Shown piece after piece: positions 44,177-52,831 of a stretch of DNA of 64,000 nucleotides (position 1 is the first letter of the stretch; every line of letters starts with the position of its first letter). The notes under the pieces are model-generated. The model was given only the letters and a program-made list of their open reading frames with translations. It ran no database searches and was not told the origin of the DNA. Origin of the DNA: Corynebacterium guangdongense. GTDB lineage: Bacteria; Actinomycetota; Actinomycetes; Mycobacteriales; Mycobacteriaceae. The stretch spans positions 2,046,001 through 2,110,000 of the forward strand of contig NZ_CP047654.1 in assembly GCF_030408915.1 (NCBI RefSeq), written 5' to 3'. The position numbers and the translations under genes were made by a program.

Positions 44177-46090
44177 CTAGCGGTACCCGCCGCCCCGGAA
44201 GGCCCGGTCGTTGAGCTCCCGGCGCGCGGCCTCCAGCGCCACGATGTCTGCGAATAGCGCCGAGTAGGCCTGCTCGTCGTCGGAGGGCCGCATGCGCTGC
44301 AGCTGCGCCTTGAGCTGCGCGATCTGGTTGCCGACCTCCTGCTCCTGCAACCGGGAGAGCACCGAATCGGTGTACTCCTCGAAGCGGTCCCCGTCGACGA
44401 TGATGGCTTCCACGGCCAGCTCGCTGACGAGGTTGCGCCCGGAATTGTCCGCCATCTGCTCGGCGACGCGCGGAATCCACTCCACGCCCGACGCGGTGGC
44501 GGCACCGCCGGCGGCGTCGATCGCCGTCCGCACCGCGCGGTAGGCGTCGTTGGTCCAGGTCTCCTCCCCCAGCCCGTCGAAGTAGGTGCCCGCGTGCTCG
44601 GGGTACTGCAGGGCGATCTTCAGGGCCTCGCGCTCCGGCCACAGACGCGGGTCCTTGGGGTTGGGGGCGATGACCATCGGCGTCGTCTCCACGGCCGGGG
44701 ACTGCCCGGTGTCGAAACGGGTGGCGCGGTGGCGGCGGTCGTCGACGCGCCGGGGCTTCTTGGCCTCGGCGCGGACCTGGCGGATGACCTCGTCGACGTT
44801 GGGCCAGCCGACCCAGCCGGCGAGCTGGCGGGCATACTCGATGCGCAGCGTCTCGTCCCGGATGCCCGCGACGACGGGGATGGCGCGTCGCAGGGCCTGC
44901 AGGCGGCCCTCCGCGGACTCGAGGGGGTAGTCGGCGATGAGCGACTCGATGACGAACTCGAACATGGGGATGCGGCTGGCGACCAGGTCGCGCACGGCGG
45001 CGTCGCCGCGCTCCAGACGCAGATCGCAGGGGTCCAGCCCCTCCGGAGCGACGGCGACGTAGGACTGGCCGGTGAAGTTCTGGTCGCCGTCGAAGGCCCG
45101 CAGGGCGGCCTGCTGACCGGCCTCGTCGCCGTCGAAGGTGTAGATGAGCTCGCCGCGGAAGTAGTTGTCGTCGAGCATGAGTCGACGGATGACCTGCAGG
45201 TGCTCGCCGCCGAAGGCGGTGCCGCAGGAGGCGACGGCGGTGTCGACGCCGGCCGCGTGCATGGCCATGACGTCCGTGTAGCCCTCCACGACGACGGTCT
45301 GGTGCTTCTTGGCGATGTTGCGCTTGGCCATGTCCAGGCCGAAGAGCACCTTCGACTTGTCGTAGAGCATGGTCTGCTTGGTGTTCATGTACTTGCCCAT
45401 CGGATCGTCGTCGAAGAGCTTGCGCGCGCCGAAGCCGATGACGTTGCCGGCCAGATCCTTGATGGGCCACAGCAGGCGGCGTCGAAAAGCGTCGATCGGC
45501 CCTCGCTTGCCCATCTTCGCCAGGCCCGCCGCGTCGAGCTCCTCGACGGTGAAGCCCTTGCGCAGCAGGTGCTTGGTCAGCGTGTCCCAGCCGTCCGGGG
45601 CGTAGCCGATCTCGAACTGGTAGATGATCTCGCGCCCGAAACCGCGGTCAAGCAGGAAGTCGCGCCCCGTGGCGGCTTCCGGGGTCTCCAGCTGCTGTCG
45701 GTAAAAGTCGTGGGCCAGCTTGTTGGCCTGGATCAGGCGCTTGCGGGTGCCGGGCTTCTCGTCGCGGGCGCCGGTGGAGCCGCCCTGGTAGTTGATCTGG
45801 TAGCCGATGCGCTGGGCGACGGTCTCGACCGCCTCCGGAAAGGAGAGCTGCTCCATCTCCATGAGGAAGTTGAAGACGTCGCCGCCCTTGCCGGTGGAGA
45901 AGCAATGGTAGTAGCCGCGCGCCGGCCGCACGTGGAAGGAAGGGGTCTTCTCGTCCTTGAAGGGGCTCAGCCCCTTGAGCGAGTCGCTGCCACCCGGGGT
46001 GAGCTGGACGTATTCGCCGACGATCTCCTCGATGTGTGCGCGCTCGCGAATCGCCTCGATGTCGCTCTGCGGAATCCTGCCCCGTGCCAT
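44177..46090 (-). CDS. dnaG: DNA primase with degenerate zinc-binding site
   Basis: A 637-residue primase that makes RNA primers at the replication fork. The TOPRIM domain is present (VVVEGYTDVMAMHAAG, TFDGDEAGQQAA, DPCDL), with RNAP-basic region GFGARKLFDDD and a C-terminal helicase-binding part. In the N-terminal zinc domain three of four ligands are replaced: S42, K45, C63 and T66 stand where C, H, C, C are usual (GLSPFKDEKTPSFHV and YYHCFSTGKGGD). The flanking structure is intact. The start ATG 46090 fits homology. I recall this pattern in other corynebacterial primases but cannot check it here. Confidence 0.95.
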   Translation of the reverse strand: MARGRIPQSDIEAIRERAHIEEIVGEYVQLTPGGSDSLKGLSPFKDEKTPSFHVRPARGYYHCFSTGKGGDVFNFLMEMEQLSFPEAVETVAQRIGYQINYQGGSTGARDEKPGTRKRLIQANKLAHDFYRQQLETPEAATGRDFLLDRGFGREIIYQFEIGYAPDGWDTLTKHLLRKGFTVEELDAAGLAKMGKRGPIDAFRRRLLWPIKDLAGNVIGFGARKLFDDDPMGKYMNTKQTMLYDKSKVLFGLDMAKRNIAKKHQTVVVEGYTDVMAMHAAGVDTAVASCGTAFGGEHLQVIRRLMLDDNYFRGELIYTFDGDEAGQQAALRAFDGDQNFTGQSYVAVAPEGLDPCDLRLERGDAAVRDLVASRIPMFEFVIESLIADYPLESAEGRLQALRRAIPVVAGIRDETLRIEYARQLAGWVGWPNVDEVIRQVRAEAKKPRRVDDRRHRATRFDTGQSPAVETTPMVIAPNPKDPRLWPEREALKIALQYPEHAGTYFDGLGEETWTNDAYRAVRTAIDAAGGAATASGVEWIPRVAEQMADNSGRNLVSELAVEAIIVDGDRFEEYTDSVLSRLQEQEVGNQIAQLKAQLQRMRPSDDEQAYSALFADIVALEAARRELNDRAFRGGGYR

Positions 46091-46209
46091 GGGTGACAGC
46101 CTACCTCTGCGGGCAAATCGCAATTTGGTCTAGTTTACGCCCAGCACATTTGATAATTTTGTCCAGGCTAATTTCAGGTTCCACCCCCGTTTGTGGGAAG
46201 ATATTCCGC

Positions 46210-46686
46210 ATGGTCGAGCCCTCTCCCACGAAGCGGAATTCCGTGATCGCCACCGTCGGCGCGGCAATTCTGGCTCTGGTCGCCGTCTACTTCGGCGTCG
46301 ACCTCGAGGGGAACTCCTCGGCCGGCCCCGCGACCCCGGCCACCGCCACGGCCGCCCCCACCACGGTGGCGGACACGGCCCCTGCAGGCGGACTCCCCGC
46401 CTGCGGCGACCTTCCGGCCGAGGCCCAGGACACCGCCGCGGACATCGTGGCCGGCGGCCCCTACGCCTACCCGGACAACGACAACCGCCACTTCGGCAAC
46501 TACGAGGACGCCCTCCCCGAGGAACCCTCCGACTACTACCGCGAGTACACCGTCGAGACGCCCGGACTCACCCACCGCGGCGCCCGCCGCATCGTGACCG
46601 GCGGCGGCACCGACACCAGCCCCGATGTCTGGTACTACACCGACGATCACTACGAAACCTTCTGCGAGATCACGGATGCCCTTTAG
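46210..46686 (+). CDS. secreted or membrane-anchored guanyl-specific ribonuclease (RNase Sa type)
   Basis: A 158-residue protein: a membrane helix or uncleaved signal at 12-28, a threonine/alanine-rich linker (PATATAAPTT) and a microbial RNase domain from about residue 62. Catalytic residues of the RNase Sa family are E116 (YTVETPG), R127 (HRGARR) and H147 (TDDHYETF); C65 and C152 can form the usual disulfide. It cleaves RNA after guanosine outside the cell or in a rival. GGGAAG precedes ATG 46210. The barstar gene overlaps its end, as in barnase-barstar systems. It may be an extracellular toxin or a nutrient RNase. Confidence 0.88.
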   Translation: MVEPSPTKRNSVIATVGAAILALVAVYFGVDLEGNSSAGPATPATATAAPTTVADTAPAGGLPACGDLPAEAQDTAADIVAGGPYAYPDNDNRHFGNYEDALPEEPSDYYREYTVETPGLTHRGARRIVTGGGTDTSPDVWYYTDDHYETFCEITDAL

Positions 46687-46921
46687 AGATCAGCCCATCC
46701 TGCTCACCTGCCCGCTGCACAGCCGCGAGGACCTCTTCGCCGCGCTCAGCGACATCGAGCCAGGCAAGCACCAGTCGCCGACCAACCTCGACGGTCTGGC
46801 CGATTTCCTCCGCGAGGTCAACGCCTTCCGGATCATCGTCTCCGACTGGCGCATCGACGCCGAGGAGACCGCGCGCATCGTCCAGGTGCTCACGGACCTC
46901 GGGGTGGGCCTGGTGCGGTAG
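46676..46921 (+). CDS. barstar-like ribonuclease inhibitor
   Basis: An 81-residue cytosolic protein, starting inside the last codons of the RNase gene (ATG 46676, 11-bp overlap). It has the barstar layout: a first strand (PILLTCPLHS), a helix-loop, the binding helix NLDGLADFLREV and the IIVSDWRIDAEETARIVQVL helix-strand. It should hold the RNase inactive until export. The overlapping arrangement ties its translation to the toxin. Function is inferred from family and context. Confidence 0.83.
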   Translation: MPFRDQPILLTCPLHSREDLFAALSDIEPGKHQSPTNLDGLADFLREVNAFRIIVSDWRIDAEETARIVQVLTDLGVGLVR

Positions 46922-46959
46922 CGCCCGGGAACCTCACCCTGGTGGGCGGCCGAGCCTTA

Positions 46960-47405
46960 ATGGATAATCTCCCGCACCTGGCTCTCCCCGCTCGGCACCG
47001 TCCTGACGCTGCTCCTGACCCTCGTCCTCGGCTCCGGCTCCGGCGAGGTCCGCTCCTCGTCGACCGCCTACCCCGAACCCGCCCCGACTAGAGTCACCCC
47101 GCCCTCCACGACGGGCGGCATCGAGGCCGGCGATCAGGACGGGCTCCCGGCGGAGGTGTGGACGACCCTCGACGCCATTGCGGCCGGCTGCCCCTACGCC
47201 TACCCGGACAACGACAACCGCCACTTCGGCAACTACGAGGACGCCCTCCCCGAGAAGCGCTCCGACTACTACCGCGAGTACACCGTCGAGACCCCCGGAC
47301 TCACCCACCGCGGCGCCCGCCGCATCGTGACCGGCGGCGGCACCGATGTCTGGTACTACACCGCCGACCACCACGACAGCTTCTGCCGGATCGCGGCCCA
47401 AAGGC
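46960..47405 (+). pseudogene. orphan second RNase copy without start and stop
   Basis: A frame running from about 46961 (signal-like LGTVLTLLLTLVLGSGSG, a linker, then the RNase domain to SFCRIAA) encodes a second RNase Sa-type domain. No ATG, GTG or TTG precedes the signal peptide in frame; the only ATG (46960) is one base out. The frame also lacks the stop expected after CRI and would run on over the next gene. The stretch 47191-47361 is almost identical to 46458-46640 at nucleotide level, apart from a 12-bp gap and a few changes. Catalytic E, R and H are kept. It could be a decayed duplicate, a silent cassette for recombination, or a sequencing artefact. Confidence 0.7.
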
Positions 47406-47471
47406 CCATCCTCCGCCCGGCCCTCCCTAGACTGGTGGCCGTCCACCCCGCCCGGCCCAAGGAGCAGCCCC

Positions 47472-48137
47472 GTGACCCACCCCGCTTTCCGAGGTTCCGA
47501 GTCCCAGGCGAACACGCAGGTCAACGCCTACTTCGACGCTTTGGGCCGCTCGGACGCCGAGTTCCTCGACACGACGAACGAGGCGGTGGCGCACGGCGCC
47601 GCCCTCTTCCCCTCCGGCGCGAACCGCTTCCGGGCGGTGCGCACCCCGCAGTCGCTCATCCTCGCCACCGAGGGGCTGGCCGGGCACGGTGTCGAGCTCT
47701 ATCTCGAGATCATGCACGGCCACGGCTGGATGTACGAGCAGATCAAGCTCAACTGGCAGTACCGCGTCCTCCAGGAGGCGGCGGGCGCGGTGAACCTGCT
47801 CGGTGGCCTGCCGGTGGAGAATTTCCCGGTGGTGCTGCCCGTGGCCGCGGTGAACGCGGCCCCGATGCAGCTCTATTTCCAGGAGGGCGGCGCCGGCGGC
47901 CTCGCGCTGCTGGCCGGGATGGCCGTCCCCGGCCGCCCGGCGACGACCGCCGACGGCACCGTCACCATGGTTGCGCTGACCCCGATCACCCCGGCCGAGT
48001 ACCGGCGGGTCCAGGACAGCGGCTCCGCGGAGGCCGTCGCGGCGAACCGGGCCGAGATGGGATTCCACCACGTCGTCGTCGACTCGGCGGAAGTCACCGG
48101 GATGATCGACGAACGTCTGGCGCAGCGCCCCGACTGA
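47472..48137 (+). CDS. possible suppressor-of-fused (SUFU)-like protein
   Basis: A 221-residue soluble protein starting at GTG 47472 behind AAGGAG. The arrangement (VELYLEIM strand, NWQYRVLQEAAGAVNLLGGLPVENFPVVLPVAAVN, LYFQEGG, LLAGMAVPG, TVTMVALTPITPAEYRRV) has the order and hydrophobic pattern of bacterial SUFU domains, often immunity proteins of polymorphic toxins. I cannot confirm this by alignment. It directly follows the RNase/barstar block, which is what raised the idea. It is convergent with dgt. Confidence 0.5.
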   Translation: MTHPAFRGSESQANTQVNAYFDALGRSDAEFLDTTNEAVAHGAALFPSGANRFRAVRTPQSLILATEGLAGHGVELYLEIMHGHGWMYEQIKLNWQYRVLQEAAGAVNLLGGLPVENFPVVLPVAAVNAAPMQLYFQEGGAGGLALLAGMAVPGRPATTADGTVTMVALTPITPAEYRRVQDSGSAEAVAANRAEMGFHHVVVDSAEVTGMIDERLAQRPD

Positions 48138-48182
48138 TCGGCCAAAGGAAGCGGGGCAGAGGCGTCGATTCTGCGTTCTGTA

Positions 48183-48208
48183 TGGCCAAAGGAGTCGCCC
48201 TTTAGCCA
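48183..48208. terminator. weak hairpin between the SUFU-like gene and dgt
   Basis: TGGCCAAAGG and CCTTTAGCCA form a 10-bp stem with one mismatch. It lies between the convergent gene ends at 48137 and 48276, in a stretch with repeated GGCCAAAGGA and GACGCC units. No clear T-run. Confidence 0.4.
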
Positions 48209-48275
48209 GTGGCCTTTGCCCAGACGCCGACGCCGACGCAGACGCCACGCCACCGCCATGCCACCGCCCGCACCC

Positions 48276-49550
48276 CTACCCCATGAACCCGGCCAGCCCG
48301 GCGGCGTTGTGGGCGATGCGCTCGAGGCGGGACTCGGTCATCGAGGCGATCTGGTCGATGATGACGCGGTGGCGCTCCTGCTCCGAGTCGGCCTCCCCCC
48401 ACCACAGCCGGAACGTCGCGTCGAGGGTGCCGGGGGCGCCGGCCAGCAGGTAGTCGTGGACGCGGTAGATGCGCTCGCGCTGGCGGTTCTGGCGGGCCAG
48501 GTGCGCCGGCTTGTCCATGACGTAGAGCACCGCGATGGTCTTGAGCAGCGTGACCTCGTGCTGGGCCTCGGCGGGGACGATGAGGCGGCCGTGCTGGCGC
48601 CCGAGCGGGCCGGCGGTGCCGGCGGAGGTGGCGGTGACGGCGGCGCCGACGTAGCGCCCGACCAGCTCACTGGTCATCCTCTTGAGGTCGACGAAACCGC
48701 GCAGCGAGCGCGAGAAGTCCGCCCCGATCTGCACGACCTCCAGCTGGCGCAGCCGGTCGGCGGCGGCGAGCATGTCGTCGGCGCTCCCGCCGAAGGCCTG
48801 GGCGCCGGCCTCGGCGAGCCAGGCCAGCTCCACGAGATCCCACAGGACCTGGAGGCTGACGCGCTGGGAGACGATGCCGTCCTCGACGTCGTGGACGGAG
48901 TAGGCGATGTCGTCGGACCAGTCCATGACCTGCGCCTCCATCGGCGGCAGATCGCTGGTGTGGCCGCGGCGCACCCACTCGAGCACGTGGGCCTCGGAGT
49001 CGTAGGCGGAGTACTTGCGGTTGAGCGTGCCGTCCGGGTTGGTCCGGGTCCGCGGGTACTTGCACGTGGCGTCCAGGGCCGCGCGGGTGAGGTTGAGCCC
49101 GATGGAGCTGCCCTCGTCGTCGAGGACCTTGGGCTCGAGCTTGGTGAGGATGCGCAGGTTCTGGGCGTTGCCCTCGAATCCGCCGCAGTCCTGGGCGAGC
49201 TCGTTGAGCGCGGTCTCGCCGTTGTGGCCGTAGGGCGGGTGGCCGATGTCGTGGACCAGTCCGGCCAGTTCGCACAGGTCCTGGTCCAGCCCCAGCTCGG
49301 AGCCGATGCCGCGGGCGATCTGGGCGACCTCGGTGGAGTGCGTCAGGCGGTTGCGCGGGGTGTCGCCGTCGCGGGGGCCGACGACCTGGGTCTTGTCGGC
49401 GAGGCGGCGCAGGGCGGCGGCGTGCTGCACGCGGGCCCGGTCACGGGCGAATTCGCCGCGGTGGTCGGGTTGGGCGCCCCGGTAGAGGCTGCCCTTGGGG
49501 GCTTCGGTGTACAGACGCTCAGCGTCGGCGGCGGTGTAGTCGTAGGTCAT
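48276..49550 (-). CDS. dgt: deoxyguanosine triphosphate triphosphohydrolase-like HD protein
   Basis: A 424-residue HD-domain dNTP triphosphohydrolase that removes triphosphate from deoxynucleotides. The HD ligands are visible in RLTHSTEVAQIARGI, LAGLVHDIGHPPYGHNGE and MDWSDDIAYSVHDVEDG. Corynebacterial gene order (dnaG, dgt, glyS) supports the call. It overlaps the downstream end of the YdcF-like gene by 4 bp, indicating co-transcription. Length is normal for the actinobacterial form. Confidence 0.93.
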   Translation of the reverse strand: MTYDYTAADAERLYTEAPKGSLYRGAQPDHRGEFARDRARVQHAAALRRLADKTQVVGPRDGDTPRNRLTHSTEVAQIARGIGSELGLDQDLCELAGLVHDIGHPPYGHNGETALNELAQDCGGFEGNAQNLRILTKLEPKVLDDEGSSIGLNLTRAALDATCKYPRTRTNPDGTLNRKYSAYDSEAHVLEWVRRGHTSDLPPMEAQVMDWSDDIAYSVHDVEDGIVSQRVSLQVLWDLVELAWLAEAGAQAFGGSADDMLAAADRLRQLEVVQIGADFSRSLRGFVDLKRMTSELVGRYVGAAVTATSAGTAGPLGRQHGRLIVPAEAQHEVTLLKTIAVLYVMDKPAHLARQNRQRERIYRVHDYLLAGAPGTLDATFRLWWGEADSEQERHRVIIDQIASMTESRLERIAHNAAGLAGFMG

Positions 49551-50215
49551 CGGTTCTCCAGCTGTTCCAGCCTCGAGCGGTCGGAGGGTTTGAACAGAAG
49601 TTGGACGCGGCGCAGGAACGCCTCCAGCCTATCGGCCGGCCCGCGCCCGAGAGTGGCCGACACATCGGCGACGAGGAGCCCGCCGACCTCGTGGCGCAGC
49701 AGCACCCACCAGCTGCGCTTCGGGAAGCGGATGCGTTCGTCCGGCGCCCCGGAGACCCGGGCGTCCAGGCCGATCTGCCGGGCGATGGATTCCGTGCGCG
49801 CCGCGTGCAGCGCCGTCGTCACGATGACCCACCGCTCCTGCCCGGGCAGCGCCTCGAGCGACTCCCACGTGGAGTTTCCCACCGGCACGGGGCGGGGCTT
49901 GTCGACGCCCGCCCGTTCCAGGTACTCCGCGGCCACGCCCGCCTCCGTGAAACGGTCGCCGGGCAGGTTCCCGCCGAGGGTGACCACCGTCAGCGAGGGA
50001 TCGGCCCGGGCGATGTCGGCGGCGTGGTCGATGCGGGCCTGCAGCACCGGCGAGGGCCGGCCGTCGTACTGCGTCGTGCCCAGGACCGCCACGGCGGTGG
50101 CGCCGGGCTGGGGGCCGGCGGCGTGGCGTCGGCAGGCGAGCCCCGTCACGCGCAGCACGGGGAGCGACCCGGCCACGACCAGCAGCGGGAACAGGGCACG
50201 GGCTAAGCAGTTCAT
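49547..50215 (-). CDS. YdcF/ElyC-family (DUF218) envelope protein
   Basis: A 222-residue protein with an N-terminal membrane helix (LARALFPLLVVAGSLPVL) and a DUF218 domain: VAVLGTTQYDGRPSPVLQARIDHAADIA, VTLGGNLPGDRFTEAGVAAEYL and STWESLEALPGQERWVIVTTALHAAR. Members act at the outer face of the membrane in peptidoglycan or lipid-carrier metabolism; the substrate is unknown. It is transcribed into dgt and is divergent from the TPM gene across 31 bp. Confidence 0.87.
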   Translation of the reverse strand: MNCLARALFPLLVVAGSLPVLRVTGLACRRHAAGPQPGATAVAVLGTTQYDGRPSPVLQARIDHAADIARADPSLTVVTLGGNLPGDRFTEAGVAAEYLERAGVDKPRPVPVGNSTWESLEALPGQERWVIVTTALHAARTESIARQIGLDARVSGAPDERIRFPKRSWWVLLRHEVGGLLVADVSATLGRGPADRLEAFLRRVQLLFKPSDRSRLEQLENR

Positions 50216-50246
50216 GAAGCGAGTCTTGCATATTCACAGGTAGCAT

Positions 50247-52307
50247 ATGGGCATGACTGATAAGCGTGTTCGACCTGACCGTGCATCATCCCGCGCCGCG
50301 GGTGCCGCCGCCCTGGCCGCGCTGAGCGCACTTCTGTTCTCCCCGCTCGCCGGTGGCGCTGAACCGGGGCCCCAGGTCCTCGCCCAGGCCCCGGCCGCGA
50401 CGAGTCTGGCGCCGACGCAGTTTTCCTCCCCCGTCACGGACGCCTCGGGGGTGCTCAGCACCGCGGAACTGAGCGACCTGGAGGCGGAGGTCAACCAGTT
50501 CAAGATCGACCACCAGAAGTCGCTGTTCATCGTCTACCTGCCCAGCTTCGGCGGGCAGGATCCGCAGTCCTGGACGCAGCAGGCCGTCACCGCCAACGGC
50601 GGGGGCAACACCGCCGTCATCGCCATCGCCACCGAGGACCGCGTCTTTGACGTCGCCGCCTCGGATGAGGGCTACTGGAGCTCCGCGGAACTCGATGACG
50701 TCTACAACGCGATGTACGGTCCCCTGGTCAACTCCGACTGGGCCGGCGCCGGCTTCGCCGCCGTCGAGGCGGCCGCCAGCTCGGGGTCCATCTCCGGTGA
50801 GTCCGCCGCCTGGCTCGGTGCGGCCGGCGTCGGCGTGGTCGCCGCCGGCGGCGGCATCTGGGCGGCCAACAACCGCCGCAAGAAGCGGGCCACCGCCGAC
50901 AACCTCGCCACCGCCCGCGAGCTGGATCCGGGCGACACCCACTCCCTGGCCCGGCTGCCCATCCCGACGCTGGCCGCCCGTGCGGAGGAAATCATCGTCG
51001 GCACCGACGAATCCGTGCGCCGCGCCCGTGAGGAGCTGGGGTTGGCCGTCGCCGAGTTCGGTCCCGAGCGCACCCGCCCCTTCAACCGCGCGATGAACAA
51101 CGCCAACTCGGCACTGCAGCGCGCCTACGAGACCCGGGCCCAGCTCAACGACTCCATCCCGGAGACCGAGCCGCAGCAGCGCGCGATGTACCTTGACATC
51201 ATCTCCTCCGCCGGGCAGGCGGAGCAGGCCCTGGGCGAGCAGGCCGCCCAGTTCCAGGAGCTGCGCAACCTGCTCATCAACGCCGAGTCCAAACTGGACG
51301 AGCTGACCCAGCGCACCGTCGACCTGCGGGCCCGCCTCGCCCCGGCCAAGCTGACCATGTCCGACCTCACCGAGGAATTCTCCGCGGACATCCTCGAATC
51401 CATCGCCGACAACGTGCCCATGGCCGAAGTCTCCCTCGGCGAGGCCGAGAAGCACATCGATGCCGGCCGCGCGCTCGCCGCCAAACCGGCCGGCCAGCAG
51501 CAGGGCCTGGTCGAGGAGATCAAGGAGTCCGAGCGCGCCATCGAGCTGGCCGACCGGCTGCTCGGTGGCGTCGAGCGGGCGGAAGCCAACATCGCCGCCG
51601 CCCGGGCCAACCTCGGTGCGCTGATGCAGGAGGTCGCCCAGGAGCTCCGGGAGGTTGCCGATCTCAAGGCCAGCGGCACCGCCAAGGGCGTCACCGCCGA
51701 CTGGGCGGCCCTGGAGTCCGCCGCCGACAACGCCGCCCAGGTGCTTTCCCAGGCGCAGACCGACGGCGAGCGCAACCCCCTCGGCGCCTACACCGGCCTG
51801 GTCTCTGCCGACACCGCGCTGGATGAGCAGCTCGACCTGGTCCGGGCCGTCACCGCCGACCACGATCAGCTCCTGCGCCTGCTCGACCAGCAGGTCGCGG
51901 CCTCGGCGGCCCAGATCCAGTCGGCGGAGGATCTCATCGCCACCCGGGGCCGCGTCATCGACGCCCAGGCGCGCACCTTCCTCGCGCAGGCCCAGCAGCT
52001 CAACGCGCGGGCGCTGAACATGCGCACCACCCATACCCGCGAGGCCATCACCGCCTCCCGCCATGCCAGCCAGGCCGCCCAGCGGGCGATCGGCCGGGCC
52101 CAGGCCGACATCCGCGCCTACCAGAACCGGGTCAACGCCCAGCGTGCCTCGGGGGTGGGCGACCTGGTCACCGGCATGGTGCTCGGCCAGATGCTCGGCG
52201 GCGGAGGGCGGGGCGGCTTCGGCGGTGGGTTCGGCGGTGGGTTCGGCGGCGGAGGCGGCTTCGGTGGCGGGGGCGGCGGCTTCAGCCACCGCGGCGGAAG
52301 CTTCTAG
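50247..52307 (+). CDS. secreted TPM-domain protein with coiled coil and glycine-rich tail
   Basis: A 686-residue envelope protein. It has a signal peptide (about 1-38), a TPM domain (about 55-175, with VTDASGVLSTAELSDLE and FIVYLPSFGGQDPQSW), a membrane helix (AAWLGAAGVGVVAAGGGIWAANN, about 188-210), then a long helical region of about 400 residues and a C-terminus of glycine and phenylalanine repeats. The orientation places the long helical part in the cytoplasm. TPM domains in corynebacteria are found near cell division and lipid genes; the role is unclear. The stop shares CTAG with the convergent gene. Confidence 0.85.
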   Translation: MGMTDKRVRPDRASSRAAGAAALAALSALLFSPLAGGAEPGPQVLAQAPAATSLAPTQFSSPVTDASGVLSTAELSDLEAEVNQFKIDHQKSLFIVYLPSFGGQDPQSWTQQAVTANGGGNTAVIAIATEDRVFDVAASDEGYWSSAELDDVYNAMYGPLVNSDWAGAGFAAVEAAASSGSISGESAAWLGAAGVGVVAAGGGIWAANNRRKKRATADNLATARELDPGDTHSLARLPIPTLAARAEEIIVGTDESVRRAREELGLAVAEFGPERTRPFNRAMNNANSALQRAYETRAQLNDSIPETEPQQRAMYLDIISSAGQAEQALGEQAAQFQELRNLLINAESKLDELTQRTVDLRARLAPAKLTMSDLTEEFSADILESIADNVPMAEVSLGEAEKHIDAGRALAAKPAGQQQGLVEEIKESERAIELADRLLGGVERAEANIAAARANLGALMQEVAQELREVADLKASGTAKGVTADWAALESAADNAAQVLSQAQTDGERNPLGAYTGLVSADTALDEQLDLVRAVTADHDQLLRLLDQQVAASAAQIQSAEDLIATRGRVIDAQARTFLAQAQQLNARALNMRTTHTREAITASRHASQAAQRAIGRAQADIRAYQNRVNAQRASGVGDLVTGMVLGQMLGGGGRGGFGGGFGGGFGGGGGFGGGGGGFSHRGGSF

Positions 52308-52798
52308 ATCCGCAGGTTATGGCCCGGTGAGTCGACGAGCTTGCACCCGAAGGACATGAACGCCACGTCCAGCAGGTTCACGTTGCCCAGGCCGGAGCCG
52401 TCGTGCAGTTCGACGGTGCCGTCGAAGCGGGGACGCACCCGCGCGACCCGGTCTCCGGAGGCCAGGTCTGTGATGATCCGTTCCTTGCGCCACGGCTTGT
52501 GGCGGGTGAGCACGTAGCGGCGGCCCTGGCAGTCCGCCTCCAGGTGGGCGACGGTGAAACTGCTCTGGGTCAGCAGGTAGACGGTGCCGTCGACCGCGGT
52601 TCCGCGCAAACCGAAGGACATCCGCTCGGGTGAGCGTTCCAGCAGCAGCCGGTGCCGGTCGGCGCGCAGCACCTCGGCCCGCACGTCGGCGATCATGACG
52701 CCGTGCTCGTCGTAAAGCTCATCGCCGCGCCAGGCCCAGGACCCGTTTGCGGGCCGGCCGTCGAAGCGCCCGGCCCGGTGGGTGGAGGTGTCGTTCAC
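52304..52798 (-). CDS. conserved hypothetical protein, beta-rich
   Basis: A 164-residue soluble protein without signal or membrane helices. It has repeating short strands with turns (WAWRGDELYDEHGVMIADV, RYVLTRHKPWRKERIITDLASGDRVA) that resemble LURP-one/tubby-type barrels, but I cannot assign a family. The gene lies 33 bp downstream of another beta-rich protein gene and glyS, all on one strand, so the three are probably co-transcribed. Confidence 0.75.
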   Translation of the reverse strand: MNDTSTHRAGRFDGRPANGSWAWRGDELYDEHGVMIADVRAEVLRADRHRLLLERSPERMSFGLRGTAVDGTVYLLTQSSFTVAHLEADCQGRRYVLTRHKPWRKERIITDLASGDRVARVRPRFDGTVELHDGSGLGNVNLLDVAFMSFGCKLVDSPGHNLRI

Positions 52799-52831
52799 AG
52801 CCCTCAGCTTAGCGGAGCCGCCGAAGAGTGC

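Noticed and set aside
47400..48205. Extension of the second RNase frame over the next gene
   Set aside because: It is out of frame with the well-supported SUFU-like gene and has shadow composition; it reflects the missing stop codon.
48200..48275. GACGCC-rich stretch as a functional repeat
   Set aside because: Short simple-sequence bias between convergent genes, without regular units.
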